Part shown: positions 1-9,588 of the stretch, in pieces | How the letters are laid out: each line of letters opens with the position of its first letter | Position numbering within the stretch: position 1 is the first letter of the stretch | Assembly (NCBI GenBank): GCA_017307855.1 | Contig: JAFKGD010000012.1 | Span: forward strand, 102,944-166,943 | Source of the DNA: Burkholderiales bacterium | Lineage (GTDB): Bacteria; Pseudomonadota; Gammaproteobacteria; Burkholderiales; Burkholderiaceae_C | Direction of reading: 5' to 3' | Length of the DNA: 64,000 bases | Made by a program: the position numbers and the translations under genes | The notes under the pieces: model-generated | Told to the model about the DNA's origin: nothing | Databases searched by the model: none | Seen by the model: only the letters and a program-made list of their open reading frames with translations

Positions 1-70
1 GCTGCTGCGCGGCATCGGCGACGGGGCCGGATACACGCAGGCCCCGTACGGGCGGGGCGGCTCCGGCGCT

Positions 71-1096
71 CTAGCCGGGCAAGGCATTGTAGCCGAGGGC
101 CCAGGCGCGGAGCGCTCCGGCGAGGTCGTCCGGCGGTGCACTCTCGAAGGTCAGCGGGTCGCCGGTTGCCGGGTGCGCGAAGGCCAGCCTCGCCGCGTGC
201 AGGCCCTGCCGCTGCAGTCCGGCGGCTGGTGAACCGCCATACACCCCGTCGCCCACCAGCGGATGCCCGAGACTGGCCAGATGCACGCGGATCTGGTGTG
301 TACGCCCGGTGTGCAGGCGGCAATGCACCAGCGCACCGGCTTGCGCATTGCCGATCAGAGTGAAATCGGTGCGCGCGGGTTTGCCGGCGTGCTGCGAAAG
401 ATCGACCACGGCCATGCGCAGCCGATGGCGCGGATCGCGCCCGATGGGAGCGTCGACGGTGCGCTCGCGCGGCCCCGCCCAGGGCCGGTGCACGAGGGCG
501 ATGTACTGCCGGCTCACTTCGCGCGAGGCGATGGCGGCGACCAGTGCGTCCATGGCGCGGCGGCTGCGGGCGATCACCATCAGGCCGCTGGTGTCCTTGT
601 CCAGCCGGTGCACGATGCCGGCGCGCGGCAGCTGGCGCGCCAGCGGGTCGCAGGCCAGCAGGCCGTTGAGCAGCGTGCCGCGCCAGTGGCCGGCCGCCGG
701 GTGGACCACCAGGCCGGCCGGCTTGTCTATCACGCGCAGGTGATCGTCCTCGTAGACCGTCGTGAGCGGGATATCGTCGGGAAGAAAGGCCTGGCTCTGC
801 GGCGTCGGACGCAGCTCGATCTGACCGCGCTGGCCTGCCCTGACCTTGTGCGACGGCCGCAGGGCCGGCTGGCCATCGATGCGCACGGCGCCGGCCTCGA
901 TCAACTGCGCCAGGTAGCTGCGGGAGAACTCGGTGACGCGCGCGGCCAGCACGCGATCGAGCCGCTGACCATGATCGGCCGCAGCGAAGGACAGCTCGCG
1001 CAGTTCCGTCGCCGAGGCGGCCAGGCCGTCTTCGGCATCGTCGTCCCAGGCGGCCGCGTCACCCCCCGCCGATATAATCGATGAGCCTTTGTTCAA
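71..1096 (-). CDS. rluD: 23S rRNA pseudouridine synthase RluD
   Basis: RluD converts uridines 1911, 1915 and 1917 in helix 69 of 23S rRNA to pseudouridine. An N-terminal S4 RNA-binding domain (about residues 40-105, GQRLDRVLAARV onward) is followed by the RsuA/RluD catalytic domain. The catalytic-Asp motif HRLDKDTSGLMVIAR is intact, as are the downstream THQIRVHLA and HPLVGDGVYGG motifs. The only start that keeps the S4 domain is a TTG at the 5' end with a weak ribosome site, so the first 35 acidic or low-complexity residues are uncertain. The gene is divergent from bamD, an arrangement common in related genomes, and its 5' end overlaps the bamD promoter region. Confidence 0.9.
   Translation of the reverse strand: MNKGSSIISAGGDAAAWDDDAEDGLAASATELRELSFAAADHGQRLDRVLAARVTEFSRSYLAQLIEAGAVRIDGQPALRPSHKVRAGQRGQIELRPTPQSQAFLPDDIPLTTVYEDDHLRVIDKPAGLVVHPAAGHWRGTLLNGLLACDPLARQLPRAGIVHRLDKDTSGLMVIARSRRAMDALVAAIASREVSRQYIALVHRPWAGPRERTVDAPIGRDPRHRLRMAVVDLSQHAGKPARTDFTLIGNAQAGALVHCRLHTGRTHQIRVHLASLGHPLVGDGVYGGSPAAGLQRQGLHAARLAFAHPATGDPLTFESAPPDDLAGALRAWALGYNALPG
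1073..1078 (+). promoter_or_regulatory. Candidate -10 element of bamD
   Basis: A perfect TATAAT lies 32 bases before the bamD ATG. No good -35 match is visible at the usual spacing. A transcript starting about 7 bases downstream would begin after the upstream in-frame ATG at 1081, which supports ATG 1111 as the true start. It sits inside the 5' end of the divergent rluD reading frame. Confidence 0.45.
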
Positions 1097-1110
1097 GAAA
1101 GTTGCCCGAG

Positions 1111-1914
1111 ATGCATCGCGCCAAATTATCGGCTGTTCCCGTGCTCGTGCTGGCTGGCGCGCTCCTGGCAGGATGCTCGTCCACGCCCGAGGCCGACAAG
1201 ACCGCCACCTGGAGCCCGAACCGGATCTATTCCGAGGCCAAGGACGAACTGAATTCCGGCAGCTACGATGCCGCCATCTCGCTGTTCGAGAAGCTCGAAG
1301 GTCGCGCTGCTGGCACGCCGCTGGCCCAGCAGGCGCAGATCGACAAGGCCTACGCCCAGTACAAGTCGGGCGAGCGCGCCCAGGCCATCTCCACGCTCGA
1401 CCGCTTCATGCGGCTGCACCCCGCGAGCCCGGCCTACGACTATGCGCTCTACCTGCGTGGCCTGGTGAACTTCACCGACGACCTGGGGATGTTCTCGTTC
1501 GTGACGCGCCAGGATCTGTCGGAACGCGACCAGAAGGCCGCCAAGGAATCGTTCGAGTCTTTCAAAGAGCTCATCAATCGCTTCCCCGATTCGCGCTACA
1601 CCCCAGACGCCCGCCTGCGCATGACGTACATCGTCAATTCGCTGGCGCAGTACGAGGTGCACGTGGCGCGCTATTACTACACGCGTGGCGCCTACCTGGC
1701 GGCCGTCAATCGCGCGCAGATCGCCGTGACCGACTACCGCGAGGTGCCGGCCACCGAAGAAGCGCTCTACATCATGGTGCGTTCCTACGATGCCCTGGGC
1801 ATGACGCAGCTGCGCGACGACACGCAGCGGGTGCTGCAGCAGAATTACCCGCAGAGCACCTTCCTCACCCAGGGCTTCAAGCAGAAGGAAACGGCCTGGT
1901 GGCAATTCTGGTGA
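1111..1914 (+). CDS. bamD: Outer membrane assembly lipoprotein BamD
   Basis: BamD is an essential lipoprotein of the BAM complex, which inserts beta-barrel proteins in the outer membrane. The start is the ATG directly before a lipoprotein signal peptide whose lipobox LLAGC places the lipidated Cys near residue 21. An in-frame ATG at 1081 would put ten extra polar residues in front of it and is not preferred. The rest of the 267-residue protein is TPR-like helices (YSEAKDELNSGSYDAAISLF and similar), ending in KQKETAWWQFW. The length is normal for the family. Its last 38 bases overlap the end of the convergent helicase gene. Confidence 0.93.
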   Translation: MHRAKLSAVPVLVLAGALLAGCSSTPEADKTATWSPNRIYSEAKDELNSGSYDAAISLFEKLEGRAAGTPLAQQAQIDKAYAQYKSGERAQAISTLDRFMRLHPASPAYDYALYLRGLVNFTDDLGMFSFVTRQDLSERDQKAAKESFESFKELINRFPDSRYTPDARLRMTYIVNSLAQYEVHVARYYYTRGAYLAAVNRAQIAVTDYREVPATEEALYIMVRSYDALGMTQLRDDTQRVLQQNYPQSTFLTQGFKQKETAWWQFW

Positions 1915-3892
1915 GTTCGGCTTCGAATTCGCCGGCCGATACCAGCCGACGCATCGGCGGCAACGCAGCAATCAGCCGTCGGCCATAGCTCATCGTCACC
2001 AGGCGAGGATCGCAGACCACCAGGATGCCGGCGTCGGTCTCGCGACGGATGAGCCGGCCGGCCCCTTGCTTGAGTGCGATGGCAGCCTCAGGCAGCGAGT
2101 ACTCTGAGAACGGGTTGCGTCGTTGTTGCTCGAGCCGGCGTGAACGGGCCTCCACCTGCGGATCGTCGGGTGGCGGGAACGGGAGCTTGTCGATCACCAC
2201 CAGTTGCAGTACGTCGCCGGGCAGATCGATCCCTTCCCAGAACGAAGCCGAAGCCACGAGCACCGCGCCACGGTCACCGGCGGCCATGAAGCGGTCGATC
2301 AGCACCCGCTTGGGCTGCTGCCCCTGCACCAGGACCTGCACCGGCTGCTCCAGCAGGTCGCCGAAGCGGCGCTCGAGTTCGTCGCCGATGCTGCGCATCG
2401 ACCGCAGTGTGGTGGTGAGGACCAACGTGCGCCCACCCAGCGCAGCAGCCGCATCGCCGGCCAGCCGCGCCACGTGCGCGGGATGGGACGGGTCGGCCGG
2501 TCGCGGCATGTCGGCGGGCACGTAAATCGCGGACTGGCGCGCATAGTCGAATGGGCTGTCGACCCGCAGCACTTCGGCTGACTGCAGGCCGCAGGGCTCG
2601 GTGAACCAGCGCAGGCGAGGGTCGTCGCCCAGCGTGGCGGACGTGAAAATCCAGGCCTTGCCCGGCCCCTGCGGCTGACCCGCGGCGGCCGGCTCGGGCA
2701 GCAGGTGGGTCGCCATCGAATCTGCGATGTCCAGCGGTGCCTCCATCAGCCGCCATGGCGTGCCCGACACATCCACCCATCGGACGCGTCCGTCGGCCGC
2801 GGGGGCAGCGAAACGCTCGCAGCGCCTGGCCAAGACGCCGGCCCGCTCGTCCAGCCGCTGGAAATCAGGCGAGATTTCCACCACGGCGCGCAGTGCTTGC
2901 TGCGCAGCCAGACTGGTGTCCCGCAATGACGCCAGGGCCACACGCCATGGCCGCGCCTCGACACCGTCCGGTGCTTCGCCGAGCCAGCTCAGGCGCACCG
3001 CGCCGGTCGAACGCCCCAGCGCCAGCCGCAGGTCGCGCACGCAGCGCTCCAGCGCAGTGGCAACCCCATGCCAGTCGGCCAGGCCGCGCGCCTGCCCCAG
3101 GCCCGCCGCCAGCAGGTCGCGCACGAAATCGAGCAGTTGCCCTGAAGACAGAGGCTCGCCCATGAACTGCACGCCGGTCTCGTTGAGCTTGTGCGCCTCG
3201 TCGAACACAACCACACGCGCCGACGGCAGCAACTCGGCCATCCCTGACTCGCGCACCGAGAGATCAGCGAAGAACAGGTGGTGGTTGATCACCACCACGT
3301 CGGCCTGCAGCGCGTTGCGCCGCGCGAGATTGACGTGGCAATCGCGAAAGCGTGGGCATTCCGCGCCCAGGCAGTTTTCACGCGTGGAGGTCACCAGCGG
3401 CACGACCGGCGAGCGCTCGTCCAGATCGGGCAATTCGGCGAGATCGCCCCAGCGCGTCTGGCGCGACCAGGCCTGCACGCGTGAGAGATCGGCGACAGAC
3501 ACCCGGTCGGGCAGAACGGCGCCATGACAGGCCTGCTCCATGCGATGGAGGCAGAGATAGCTTCCCCGCCCCTTGAGGAGCGCGGCGCGCACGGGCAGGC
3601 CCAGCACGCGCACCAGGCCCGGCAGGTCGCGGCCGAACAACTGGTCCTGCAGTGCCTTGGTGGCGGTGGAGATCAGCACACGATCGCCGCTGAGCAGTGC
3701 CGGCACCAGGTAGGCGTAGGTCTTGCCCACGCCGGTTCCGGCCTCGACGACCAGCGCGTGGCCCTCCTCGATCGCCTCGCCGACGGCCTGCGCCATGCGG
3801 ATCTGGCCTTCGCGCGGACGGTAGTCTTCCACCGCGCGTGACAACGGTCCGTCTGCCGAGAAGACTTCACGAGCCTGCTGCGCGAGGCTCAT
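1877..3892 (-). CDS. ATP-dependent helicase, DinG/YoaA (XPD-like) family
   Basis: This is a 5'-3' superfamily 2 DNA helicase of the iron-sulfur DinG/YoaA group, about 671 residues. Walker A is AGTGVGKT at residues 51-58 and the DEAH box is VVFDEAH. Cysteines in CLHRMEQAC and ENCLGAECPRFRDC lie between them, as expected for the 4Fe-4S domain. Motif VI is present as GRLIRR. The ATG at 3892 overlaps the TGA of the upstream DUF465 gene (TGATG), suggesting translational coupling; a TTG one codon earlier is possible but less likely. In related cells YoaA helps repair replication damage. Whether this is closer to YoaA or DinG cannot be settled by eye. Confidence 0.88.
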   Translation of the reverse strand: MSLAQQAREVFSADGPLSRAVEDYRPREGQIRMAQAVGEAIEEGHALVVEAGTGVGKTYAYLVPALLSGDRVLISTATKALQDQLFGRDLPGLVRVLGLPVRAALLKGRGSYLCLHRMEQACHGAVLPDRVSVADLSRVQAWSRQTRWGDLAELPDLDERSPVVPLVTSTRENCLGAECPRFRDCHVNLARRNALQADVVVINHHLFFADLSVRESGMAELLPSARVVVFDEAHKLNETGVQFMGEPLSSGQLLDFVRDLLAAGLGQARGLADWHGVATALERCVRDLRLALGRSTGAVRLSWLGEAPDGVEARPWRVALASLRDTSLAAQQALRAVVEISPDFQRLDERAGVLARRCERFAAPAADGRVRWVDVSGTPWRLMEAPLDIADSMATHLLPEPAAAGQPQGPGKAWIFTSATLGDDPRLRWFTEPCGLQSAEVLRVDSPFDYARQSAIYVPADMPRPADPSHPAHVARLAGDAAAALGGRTLVLTTTLRSMRSIGDELERRFGDLLEQPVQVLVQGQQPKRVLIDRFMAAGDRGAVLVASASFWEGIDLPGDVLQLVVIDKLPFPPPDDPQVEARSRRLEQQRRNPFSEYSLPEAAIALKQGAGRLIRRETDAGILVVCDPRLVTMSYGRRLIAALPPMRRLVSAGEFEAELTRIATRPFPSA

Positions 3893-4095
3893 CAAGCCGG
3901 CTCTTTGGGGTCGAGCGCCAATTCCAGTCGCGCGAGCTGATCCCGCAGTGCCAGCCGCCGCTTCTTGAGGCGTCGCATCAGCAATTCGTCGGCGGGGGAC
4001 TGGGCCGTCAGCCGGTCGATGGTGGCGTCGAGATCGGCATGCTCGATGCGCATCTCGATCAGGCGCCGGCCGGGGGAGTGCAGGTTGGTGTCCAC
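3892..4095 (-). CDS. DUF465 (YdcH-like) small protein
   Basis: This is a 67-residue, highly charged helical protein (DLDATIDRLTAQSPADELL, MRRLKKRRLALRDQLARLE), typical of the DUF465/YdcH family. The function of that family is not established. The chosen start is a GTG 14 codons before the first ATG, which gives the usual family length. The same frame stays open much further upstream, but that stretch lies opposite the phosphatase gene and is an antisense artefact. The stop overlaps the helicase start by one base. Confidence 0.75.
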   Translation of the reverse strand: MDTNLHSPGRRLIEMRIEHADLDATIDRLTAQSPADELLMRRLKKRRLALRDQLARLELALDPKEPA

Positions 4096-4200
4096 GGGTG
4101 GGGGACGGGATGGTCTTGTGGTACTGTGCGCGGAGCGCGCGGCCGATGATACGGCCTTGCCCTCAATTAATCGAGCATAGAAGAGGGGTGTAGGGGCACC

Positions 4201-5010
4201 ATGAACAAAGGCTTTCGTCTGAGTGCGGCCACCGGCATCCACAAGGGTGACCGGGAGTACCAGCAGGATCAGGTGGTGTTGCTGAGCCACCCTCGCGTGG
4301 TGGGCTGCATTCTGGGCGTGGTGGCCGATGGCATGGGCGGCCGCAGCGGTGGCCGCAAGGCGTCCGATCAGGTGCTGCTGACGGCTCGCCAGCTGTTCGA
4401 GACCTTCTCGCCCGAGCGCGACGATGCGCCCTCCATGCTCAAGCAGATCCTCGACGAGGCGCACATCGTCATCAAGCTCACCGCCATCTCTGCCGAGCAG
4501 GAGCCGCACAGCACGCTCGCCGCCTTCCTCATCAATCCGCGTGGCGACTCTCACTGGATCCATACCGGTGATTCGCGCATCTACCACTACCACGGCGACC
4601 GGCTGGTCAAGCGCACGATGGACCATTCGTACGTGCAGGCCCTGGTGGACCGTGGCGACATCACGGAAGAAGAGGCGCAATCCCATCCGCAGTCCAACAT
4701 CCTGCTCGGTTGCCTGGGCATGGAAGAAGAGCCGCCCATGGACACGCATTTCATCCCGCGCCTGCGCCCCGGCGACACGCTGATGGCCTGCAGCGATGGC
4801 GTCTGGCACTACTTCAGTCCCGAGGAAATCGGATCCATCCTTTCGACGTTGTCGCCGCGAGAGGCCACCGAGTTCATGATCGACAAGGCCCGCTCGCGCG
4901 GACAAGGCGGCGGAGACAATCTGTCGCTGGTCGTGGTGAAGGTGGAGCCGCTGCAGGAAGAATCCCCTGCCCCTGCCCCGATGCAACCCGGGGGCTGGCC
5001 GGCGGCCTGA
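4201..5010 (+). CDS. PPM/PP2C-type serine/threonine protein phosphatase
   Basis: This is a cytosolic metal-dependent protein phosphatase of 269 residues. Metal-binding motifs are visible in order: the Asp-containing GDREYQQDQ, ADGMGG (residues 42-47), HTGDSRIYHY, CSDGVW and GGDNLSLVVVKV. It consists of the catalytic domain only, with a Pro-rich tail. A purine-rich region (agaggggtgtagggg) precedes the ATG. It is divergent from the DUF465-helicase pair. No protein kinase gene is adjacent, so its substrate is unknown. Confidence 0.9.
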   Translation: MNKGFRLSAATGIHKGDREYQQDQVVLLSHPRVVGCILGVVADGMGGRSGGRKASDQVLLTARQLFETFSPERDDAPSMLKQILDEAHIVIKLTAISAEQEPHSTLAAFLINPRGDSHWIHTGDSRIYHYHGDRLVKRTMDHSYVQALVDRGDITEEEAQSHPQSNILLGCLGMEEEPPMDTHFIPRLRPGDTLMACSDGVWHYFSPEEIGSILSTLSPREATEFMIDKARSRGQGGGDNLSLVVVKVEPLQEESPAPAPMQPGGWPAA

Positions 5011-5032
5011 TCAGGCAGTAGCCCCGGCGCCG

Positions 5033-5659
5033 TCAGGGCGGAACGGGCAGTGGCATGGCTGGCGGCTTGGCCCGCCGCTGCGTCGCGGCCTCGCGCTTGC
5101 GGCGGCGCTCGTTGGCTTGTGCTTCGCGCGTGGCTTCGTCGGTAGCCCGCGTGGCGTTGCGCGCCGCGCGGGTTTCTGCTGCGCCCGGTGACGGCGGCGC
5201 AGGCAATTGAGACCGGGCCCGCGCGCTGGCCCTGGACTCGCCCACTTGCCGGTCTGCCGCCTTGCTCGCTGATCTCCGGTCGCGCTCAGCCTGACTGGCG
5301 CTCTCCGACGAGGCCCGCCGCTCGTCTTCGCCGCTGCGCATCCTCTGCCGCTCGTCGAGACGGCGGACCTGATCAGCCGCATCGCGTGTGCGTTGCTGGT
5401 CGTTGAGCGCCGTTTCCTGCCGGCGCAGGTCAGCCACCGCGAGGCGGTGACGCCGGCGCGCATCTTCCACGCAGGAGGTCACCACGAAGCGCTGATAACA
5501 GGCGGCCAGTTCGCTGTCGAGCACGGCCTGCGCCCGCACCCGCTCTGCACCGATGCGTGCGCGCTCCTGCGCCTCGGGCGCCTGCTGCGCGATGGCCGGC
5601 ACCAGCCCGGCAGCCGCCATGCCCGCAGCAAGAAAGACGTGGGCGAGCGCTCGGATCAT
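5033..5659 (-). CDS. Predicted periplasmic coiled-coil protein
   Basis: No named family is recognised. The 208-residue protein starts with a Sec signal peptide (MIRALAHVFLAAGMAAAGL, cleavage probably after AIA near residue 24). It continues with an Arg/Glu/Gln-rich helical region (about residues 30-150) and ends in a basic, Pro-rich tail (PPAMPLPVPP). Two cysteines (CYQRFVVTSC) could form a disulfide. Its ATG overlaps the zapE stop codon by four bases (ATGA), so the two are probably co-translated. The upstream extension of the frame lies within zapE and is not coding. Confidence 0.7.
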   Translation of the reverse strand: MIRALAHVFLAAGMAAAGLVPAIAQQAPEAQERARIGAERVRAQAVLDSELAACYQRFVVTSCVEDARRRHRLAVADLRRQETALNDQQRTRDAADQVRRLDERQRMRSGEDERRASSESASQAERDRRSASKAADRQVGESRASARARSQLPAPPSPGAAETRAARNATRATDEATREAQANERRRKREAATQRRAKPPAMPLPVPP

Positions 5660-6753
5660 GTCAATGCCGTATCGACGACGCGGCGCTCCAGGGCCAGGAA
5701 CTCGGACGACTGCATTTCGCCCAGGCGCGACACCGTGCGCGGAAACTCGTGCGCCAGAGGGCCTTCGGTATAGAGCTCTTCGGCCGGCACGGCGGCAGAC
5801 ATGATGAGCTTCACACGCCGGTCGTAGAGCACGTCCACCAGCCACGTGAAGCGACGCGCCTCCGAGGCCATCCGCACGGGCATGTGCGGCACGTCGGACA
5901 GCAGGACGGTGTGGAACTGGCTTGCGATCTCCAGGTAGTCGTTCTGCGAGCGCGGACCACCGCACAGCGTCCTGAAATCGAACCACACCACCCCACCTGC
6001 CTTGCGGCGCGCACGTATCTCGCGCTGCTCGATGTGCAGCAGTGGATCTTCGTCCTGCGTCTCGGCCAGCCGATCAAATGCCTGAGCCATCTCGGCGTCG
6101 GCCTCGGGCCCGTTGGGCACGTGGTAGAGCTTGACCTGCTCGAGCGTGCGGCGCCGGTAGTCGGTACCGTTGTCCACGTTGATCACCTCCAGCCGTTCAT
6201 TGAGCAGGTCGATGGCCGGCAGGATGCGGTCACGGTGCAAGCCCCCGGGATACAGGTCGTCCGGGCGGAAATTCGACGTGGTCACGAAGCCCACGCCGTT
6301 GTCGAACAGCGCCACCAGCAAGCGATGCAGGATCATCGCGTCGGTGATGTCGGCAACATGGAATTCGTCGAAGCAGATCAGCTTGTAGCGCTTGGCCATG
6401 CGTCGGCCGAGCTCGTCGAGCGGGTTCACCGTGCCTTGCAACCCCACCAGTTCGCGGTGCACCTCGCGCATGAACTCGTGGAAGTGCAAACGCGTCTTGC
6501 GACGGATCGGCACAGCATTGAAGAAGCAGTCCATGAGGAAGCTCTTGCCGCGCCCCACACCGCCGTACATGTACACGCCCCGCGGAATGTCGGGGCGGTT
6601 GATGAGCTTCTTGAGGGCGCTCGAACGCTTCTGCTTGTACGCCGTCCATTCGCTGGCACAGCGCTCCAGCGCTTCGACGGCGCGCAGTTGCGCGGGATCG
6701 CTCTTGAACCCGCGGGTGTTCAGTTCGGCTTCGTAGGCAGCTTTGACGGACAT
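5656..6753 (-). CDS. zapE: Cell division protein ZapE (AFG1-like ATPase)
   Basis: ZapE is an AAA-type P-loop ATPase that acts at the Z ring in proteobacteria and is related to mitochondrial AFG1/LACE1. Of 365 residues, Walker A is GGVGRGKS at residues 64-71 and Walker B is LICFDEFHVADITDAMIL. The sensor region VGFVTTSNFRPDDLYPGGL and the C-terminal ARRFTWLVDVLYDRRVKL are also characteristic. The ATG at 6753 gives the family N-terminus; an earlier in-frame start adds eight residues. It lies downstream of the 2-oxoglutarate dehydrogenase operon, separated by a terminator, so it probably also has its own promoter. Confidence 0.92.
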   Translation of the reverse strand: MSVKAAYEAELNTRGFKSDPAQLRAVEALERCASEWTAYKQKRSSALKKLINRPDIPRGVYMYGGVGRGKSFLMDCFFNAVPIRRKTRLHFHEFMREVHRELVGLQGTVNPLDELGRRMAKRYKLICFDEFHVADITDAMILHRLLVALFDNGVGFVTTSNFRPDDLYPGGLHRDRILPAIDLLNERLEVINVDNGTDYRRRTLEQVKLYHVPNGPEADAEMAQAFDRLAETQDEDPLLHIEQREIRARRKAGGVVWFDFRTLCGGPRSQNDYLEIASQFHTVLLSDVPHMPVRMASEARRFTWLVDVLYDRRVKLIMSAAVPAEELYTEGPLAHEFPRTVSRLGEMQSSEFLALERRVVDTALT

Positions 6754-6774
6754 GGATGTGGCGGCCGCATCAAG

Positions 6775-6810
6775 CAAAAGGGCCTGCCCGACGGTGCGTC
6801 CGGCAGGCCC
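6775..6810 (-). terminator. Rho-independent terminator after odh operon
   Basis: Read on the minus strand, a perfect nine-pair stem (GGGCCTGCC and GGCAGGCCC) is followed by TTTT. It lies 20 bases downstream of the lpd stop and just before zapE. Confidence 0.8.
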
Positions 6811-6830
6811 GTATGCGGCTTACGGCTTCC

Positions 6831-8258
6831 TCAGAAGTTCAGGGTGCGCTTGTCGACCGCCAGCGCGGCCTCTTTGGTCGCCTCGGACAGCGACGGGTGC
6901 GCATGGCAGATGCGGGCGATGTCCTCGGCGCTGGCCTTGAACTCCATCGCCACCACGGCCTCGGAGATCAGCTCGCTGACCTGCGGACCGACCATGTGCA
7001 CGCCCAGGATCTCGTCCGTGGCGGCATCGGCCAGGAACTTGACCATACCCGTCGTGTCGCCCAGCGCGCGCGCGCGGCCGTTGGCAAGGAACGGGAAGGT
7101 GCCGGCCTTGTACTTCACGCCGTCCGCCTTCAGCTGCTGCTCGGTGCGGCCCACCCAGGCGATCTCGGGGCTGGTGTAAATGACCCAGGGGATGGTGTTG
7201 AAATTGACATGCCCGTGCTGGCCCGCGATGCGCTCGGCCACGGCAACGCCCTCTTCCTCGGCCTTGTGCGCGAGCATGGGGCCGCGCACCACGTCGCCCA
7301 CGGCCCAGACGCCCGGCAGGTTCGTCTTGCACTCGTCGTCGACCACGATGGCGCCACGCTCGTCGAGCTTGAGACCCACGGCTTCGACGTTCAGGCCGAT
7401 GGTGTTGGGCACGCGGCCGATCGAGACGATCAGCTTGTCCACTTCCAGCGTCTGCGCATCGCCCTTGGCGTTGGTGTAGGCCACCGACACGCCCTTCTTG
7501 GCGGTCTTGATCTCGCCGACCTTCACGCCCAGTTCGATCTTCAGGCCCTGCTTGTCGAACGCCTTCTTGGCTTCCTTGGCGATCTGCTCGTCCACCGCGC
7601 CCAGGAACGTGGGCAGGCCTTCGAGGATGGTCACGTCGGCACCGAGACGGCGCCAGACCGAACCCATTTCGAGACCGATCACGCCCGAGCCGATCAGCGC
7701 GAGCTTCTTGGGCACGGCGCCGATGCGCAGCGCACCGTCGTTGGACAGCACGTTGACTTCGTCGAACGGCGTGCCGGGCAACGCACGGGCGTTAGAACCC
7801 GTCGCGATGATGATCTGCTTGCCCGCAAGGGTTTCTTCGGCCGTGCCGGTGACCTTGATCTCGTAGCCGCCATCGGCTGCCTTGACGAACGAACCGCGGC
7901 CATGGAAGAAACTGACCTTGTTCTTCTTGAACAGGTACAGGATGCCGTCGTTGTTCTGCTTCACGACCGCATCCTTGCGGCCGATCATCTTGCCAACGTC
8001 CAGCCCCAGGCCCTTGACCTCGATGCCGTGCTCGGCGAAATGCTTGCCCGCATGCTCGTAGTGCTCCGAGCTTTGCAGCAGCGCCTTCGACGGGATGCAG
8101 CCGACGTTGGTGCAGGTGCCGCCGGGCGCCGGGCCGCCCTTCTCGTTCTTCCATTCGTCGATGCAGGCGACGTTGAAACCCAGTTGCGCGGCGCGGATGG
8201 CGGCGATGTAGCCGCCGGGGCCGCCGCCGATGACGATGACGTCGAATTGCTTGGACAT
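6831..8258 (-). CDS. lpdA: Dihydrolipoamide dehydrogenase (E3 of 2-oxoglutarate dehydrogenase)
   Basis: This FAD flavoenzyme reoxidises dihydrolipoamide on the E2 subunit with NAD+. The 475-residue protein has the N-terminal FAD motif IGGGPGG, the redox-active disulfide [13 protein letters not shown], the NAD-binding [13 protein letters not shown], the second FAD motif GVWAVGDVV and the C-terminal active-site HAHPSLSE. Unlike the second E3 copy at 36-38 kb it has no lipoyl domain. It is the last gene of sucA-sucB-lpd, 10 bases after sucB, and is followed by a clear terminator, so it is dedicated to this complex (often called odhL). Confidence 0.95.
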   Translation of the reverse strand: MSKQFDVIVIGGGPGGYIAAIRAAQLGFNVACIDEWKNEKGGPAPGGTCTNVGCIPSKALLQSSEHYEHAGKHFAEHGIEVKGLGLDVGKMIGRKDAVVKQNNDGILYLFKKNKVSFFHGRGSFVKAADGGYEIKVTGTAEETLAGKQIIIATGSNARALPGTPFDEVNVLSNDGALRIGAVPKKLALIGSGVIGLEMGSVWRRLGADVTILEGLPTFLGAVDEQIAKEAKKAFDKQGLKIELGVKVGEIKTAKKGVSVAYTNAKGDAQTLEVDKLIVSIGRVPNTIGLNVEAVGLKLDERGAIVVDDECKTNLPGVWAVGDVVRGPMLAHKAEEEGVAVAERIAGQHGHVNFNTIPWVIYTSPEIAWVGRTEQQLKADGVKYKAGTFPFLANGRARALGDTTGMVKFLADAATDEILGVHMVGPQVSELISEAVVAMEFKASAEDIARICHAHPSLSEATKEAALAVDKRTLNF

Positions 8259-8268
8259 CCGGTTCTCC

Positions 8269-9531
8269 TCAGATGTCGAAAAGCAGGCGCGAGGGATCTT
8301 CCAGCGCGTCCTTCATGGCGACCAGGCCCAGCACGGCTTCGCGGCCATCGATGATGCGGTGGTCGTACGACATCGCGAGGTAGTTCATCGGGCGCACCAC
8401 GACCTGGCCGTTTTCGACCATGGCGCGGTCCTTGGTGGCATGGACGCCCAGGATGGCCGACTGGGGCGGGTTGATGATGGGGGTGGACATCATCGAGCCG
8501 AACGTGCCGCCATTGGAGATCGAGAAAGTACCGCCGGTCATCTCCTCGATGCCCAGCTTGCCTTCCTGCGCCTTCTTGCCGAACTCGGCGATCTTCTTCT
8601 CGATGTCGGCGAAGCTCATCTGGTCTGCGTTGCGCAGGATGGGCACCACCAGGCCGCGCGGCGAACCCACCGCGATGCCGATGTCGAAATAGCCGTGATA
8701 GACGATGTCGTTGCCATCGACCGAGGCGTTGAGCACCGGATACTTCTTGAGGGCATGGACGGCGGCCTTCACGAAGAAGGACATGAAGCCCAGCTTGGTG
8801 CCGTGTTCCTTGGTGAACGCGTCCTGGAACTTCTTGCGCAGATCCATCACCGGCGCCATGTTCACTTCGTTGAACGTCGTGAGGATGGCATTGGTGGATT
8901 GCGATTGAAGCAGGCGCTCGGCCACGCGGGCGCGCAGCCGGCTCATCGGCACGCGCTGCTCGGGACGGTCACCCAGGTTGGCGGGAGCCACGGGAGCCGA
9001 CACTTGCGGCAGCGCGGCCTTGGGCGCGCCCGTGGGGATGGCGGCCGGCGCCGGCTTGGCACCGCCGGCCACGGCGGCCAGCACGTCACCCTTGGTCACG
9101 CGGCCATCCTTGCCGGAGCCGGCCACGTCGCCGGTCTTCAGGCCGTTGTCGGCCAGCAGCTTGGCCGCTGCAGGCATGGCCACGTCGGACTTGGAGCCAC
9201 CCGTGGCGGCAGCCGCAGCAGGGGCAGGAGCGGCAGCAGCTGGCGCCGGGGCAGCGGCCGCCGGTGCGGATGCCGCTGCGCTGGCCTTGCCGTCGGTGTC
9301 GATCTTCGCGATCAGCTGATCGGACACCACCGTACCGCCATCGGCCACCACGATCTCGGCCAGCACGCCGGCGCTGGGAGCGGGAACCTCGAGCACCACT
9401 TTGTCGGTCTCGATCTCGATCAGGATTTCATCGGCCGCGACGGCTTCTCCCGCCTTCTTCTTCCACTGCAGCATGGTGGCTTCGGCCACGGATTCGGACA
9501 GCTGAGGGACTTTGACTTCAACGATTGCCAT
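8269..9531 (-). CDS. sucB: Dihydrolipoamide succinyltransferase (E2 of 2-oxoglutarate dehydrogenase)
   Basis: This is the core subunit that moves the succinyl group from E1 to CoA (TCA cycle). Of 420 residues, the N-terminal lipoyl domain has the lipoylated Lys in [11 protein letters not shown]. An Ala/Pro linker follows ([12 protein letters not shown]), then an E3/E1-binding domain ([19 protein letters not shown]) and the catalytic domain with the active-site [12 protein letters not shown]. One lipoyl domain is the usual number for this E2. It sits between sucA and lpd in a minus-strand operon. Confidence 0.95.
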   Translation of the reverse strand: MAIVEVKVPQLSESVAEATMLQWKKKAGEAVAADEILIEIETDKVVLEVPAPSAGVLAEIVVADGGTVVSDQLIAKIDTDGKASAAASAPAAAAPAPAAAAPAPAAAAATGGSKSDVAMPAAAKLLADNGLKTGDVAGSGKDGRVTKGDVLAAVAGGAKPAPAAIPTGAPKAALPQVSAPVAPANLGDRPEQRVPMSRLRARVAERLLQSQSTNAILTTFNEVNMAPVMDLRKKFQDAFTKEHGTKLGFMSFFVKAAVHALKKYPVLNASVDGNDIVYHGYFDIGIAVGSPRGLVVPILRNADQMSFADIEKKIAEFGKKAQEGKLGIEEMTGGTFSISNGGTFGSMMSTPIINPPQSAILGVHATKDRAMVENGQVVVRPMNYLAMSYDHRIIDGREAVLGLVAMKDALEDPSRLLFDI

Positions 9532-9588
9532 GTCAGTTCTTTCGTGTGTTCTGTTCGGTGCGCCGCGCGACGCCGCGCGGCCCTTGAA

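Noticed and set aside
1-70. Possible start of pgeF (often next to rluD) on the minus strand
   Set aside because: Only about 35 bases after a possible GTG are in the window and the translation shows no recognisable motif.
9540-9588. GC-rich hairpin between sucA and sucB as a terminator
   Set aside because: It has no T-run and lies between two genes of one complex, so at most it tunes message processing.
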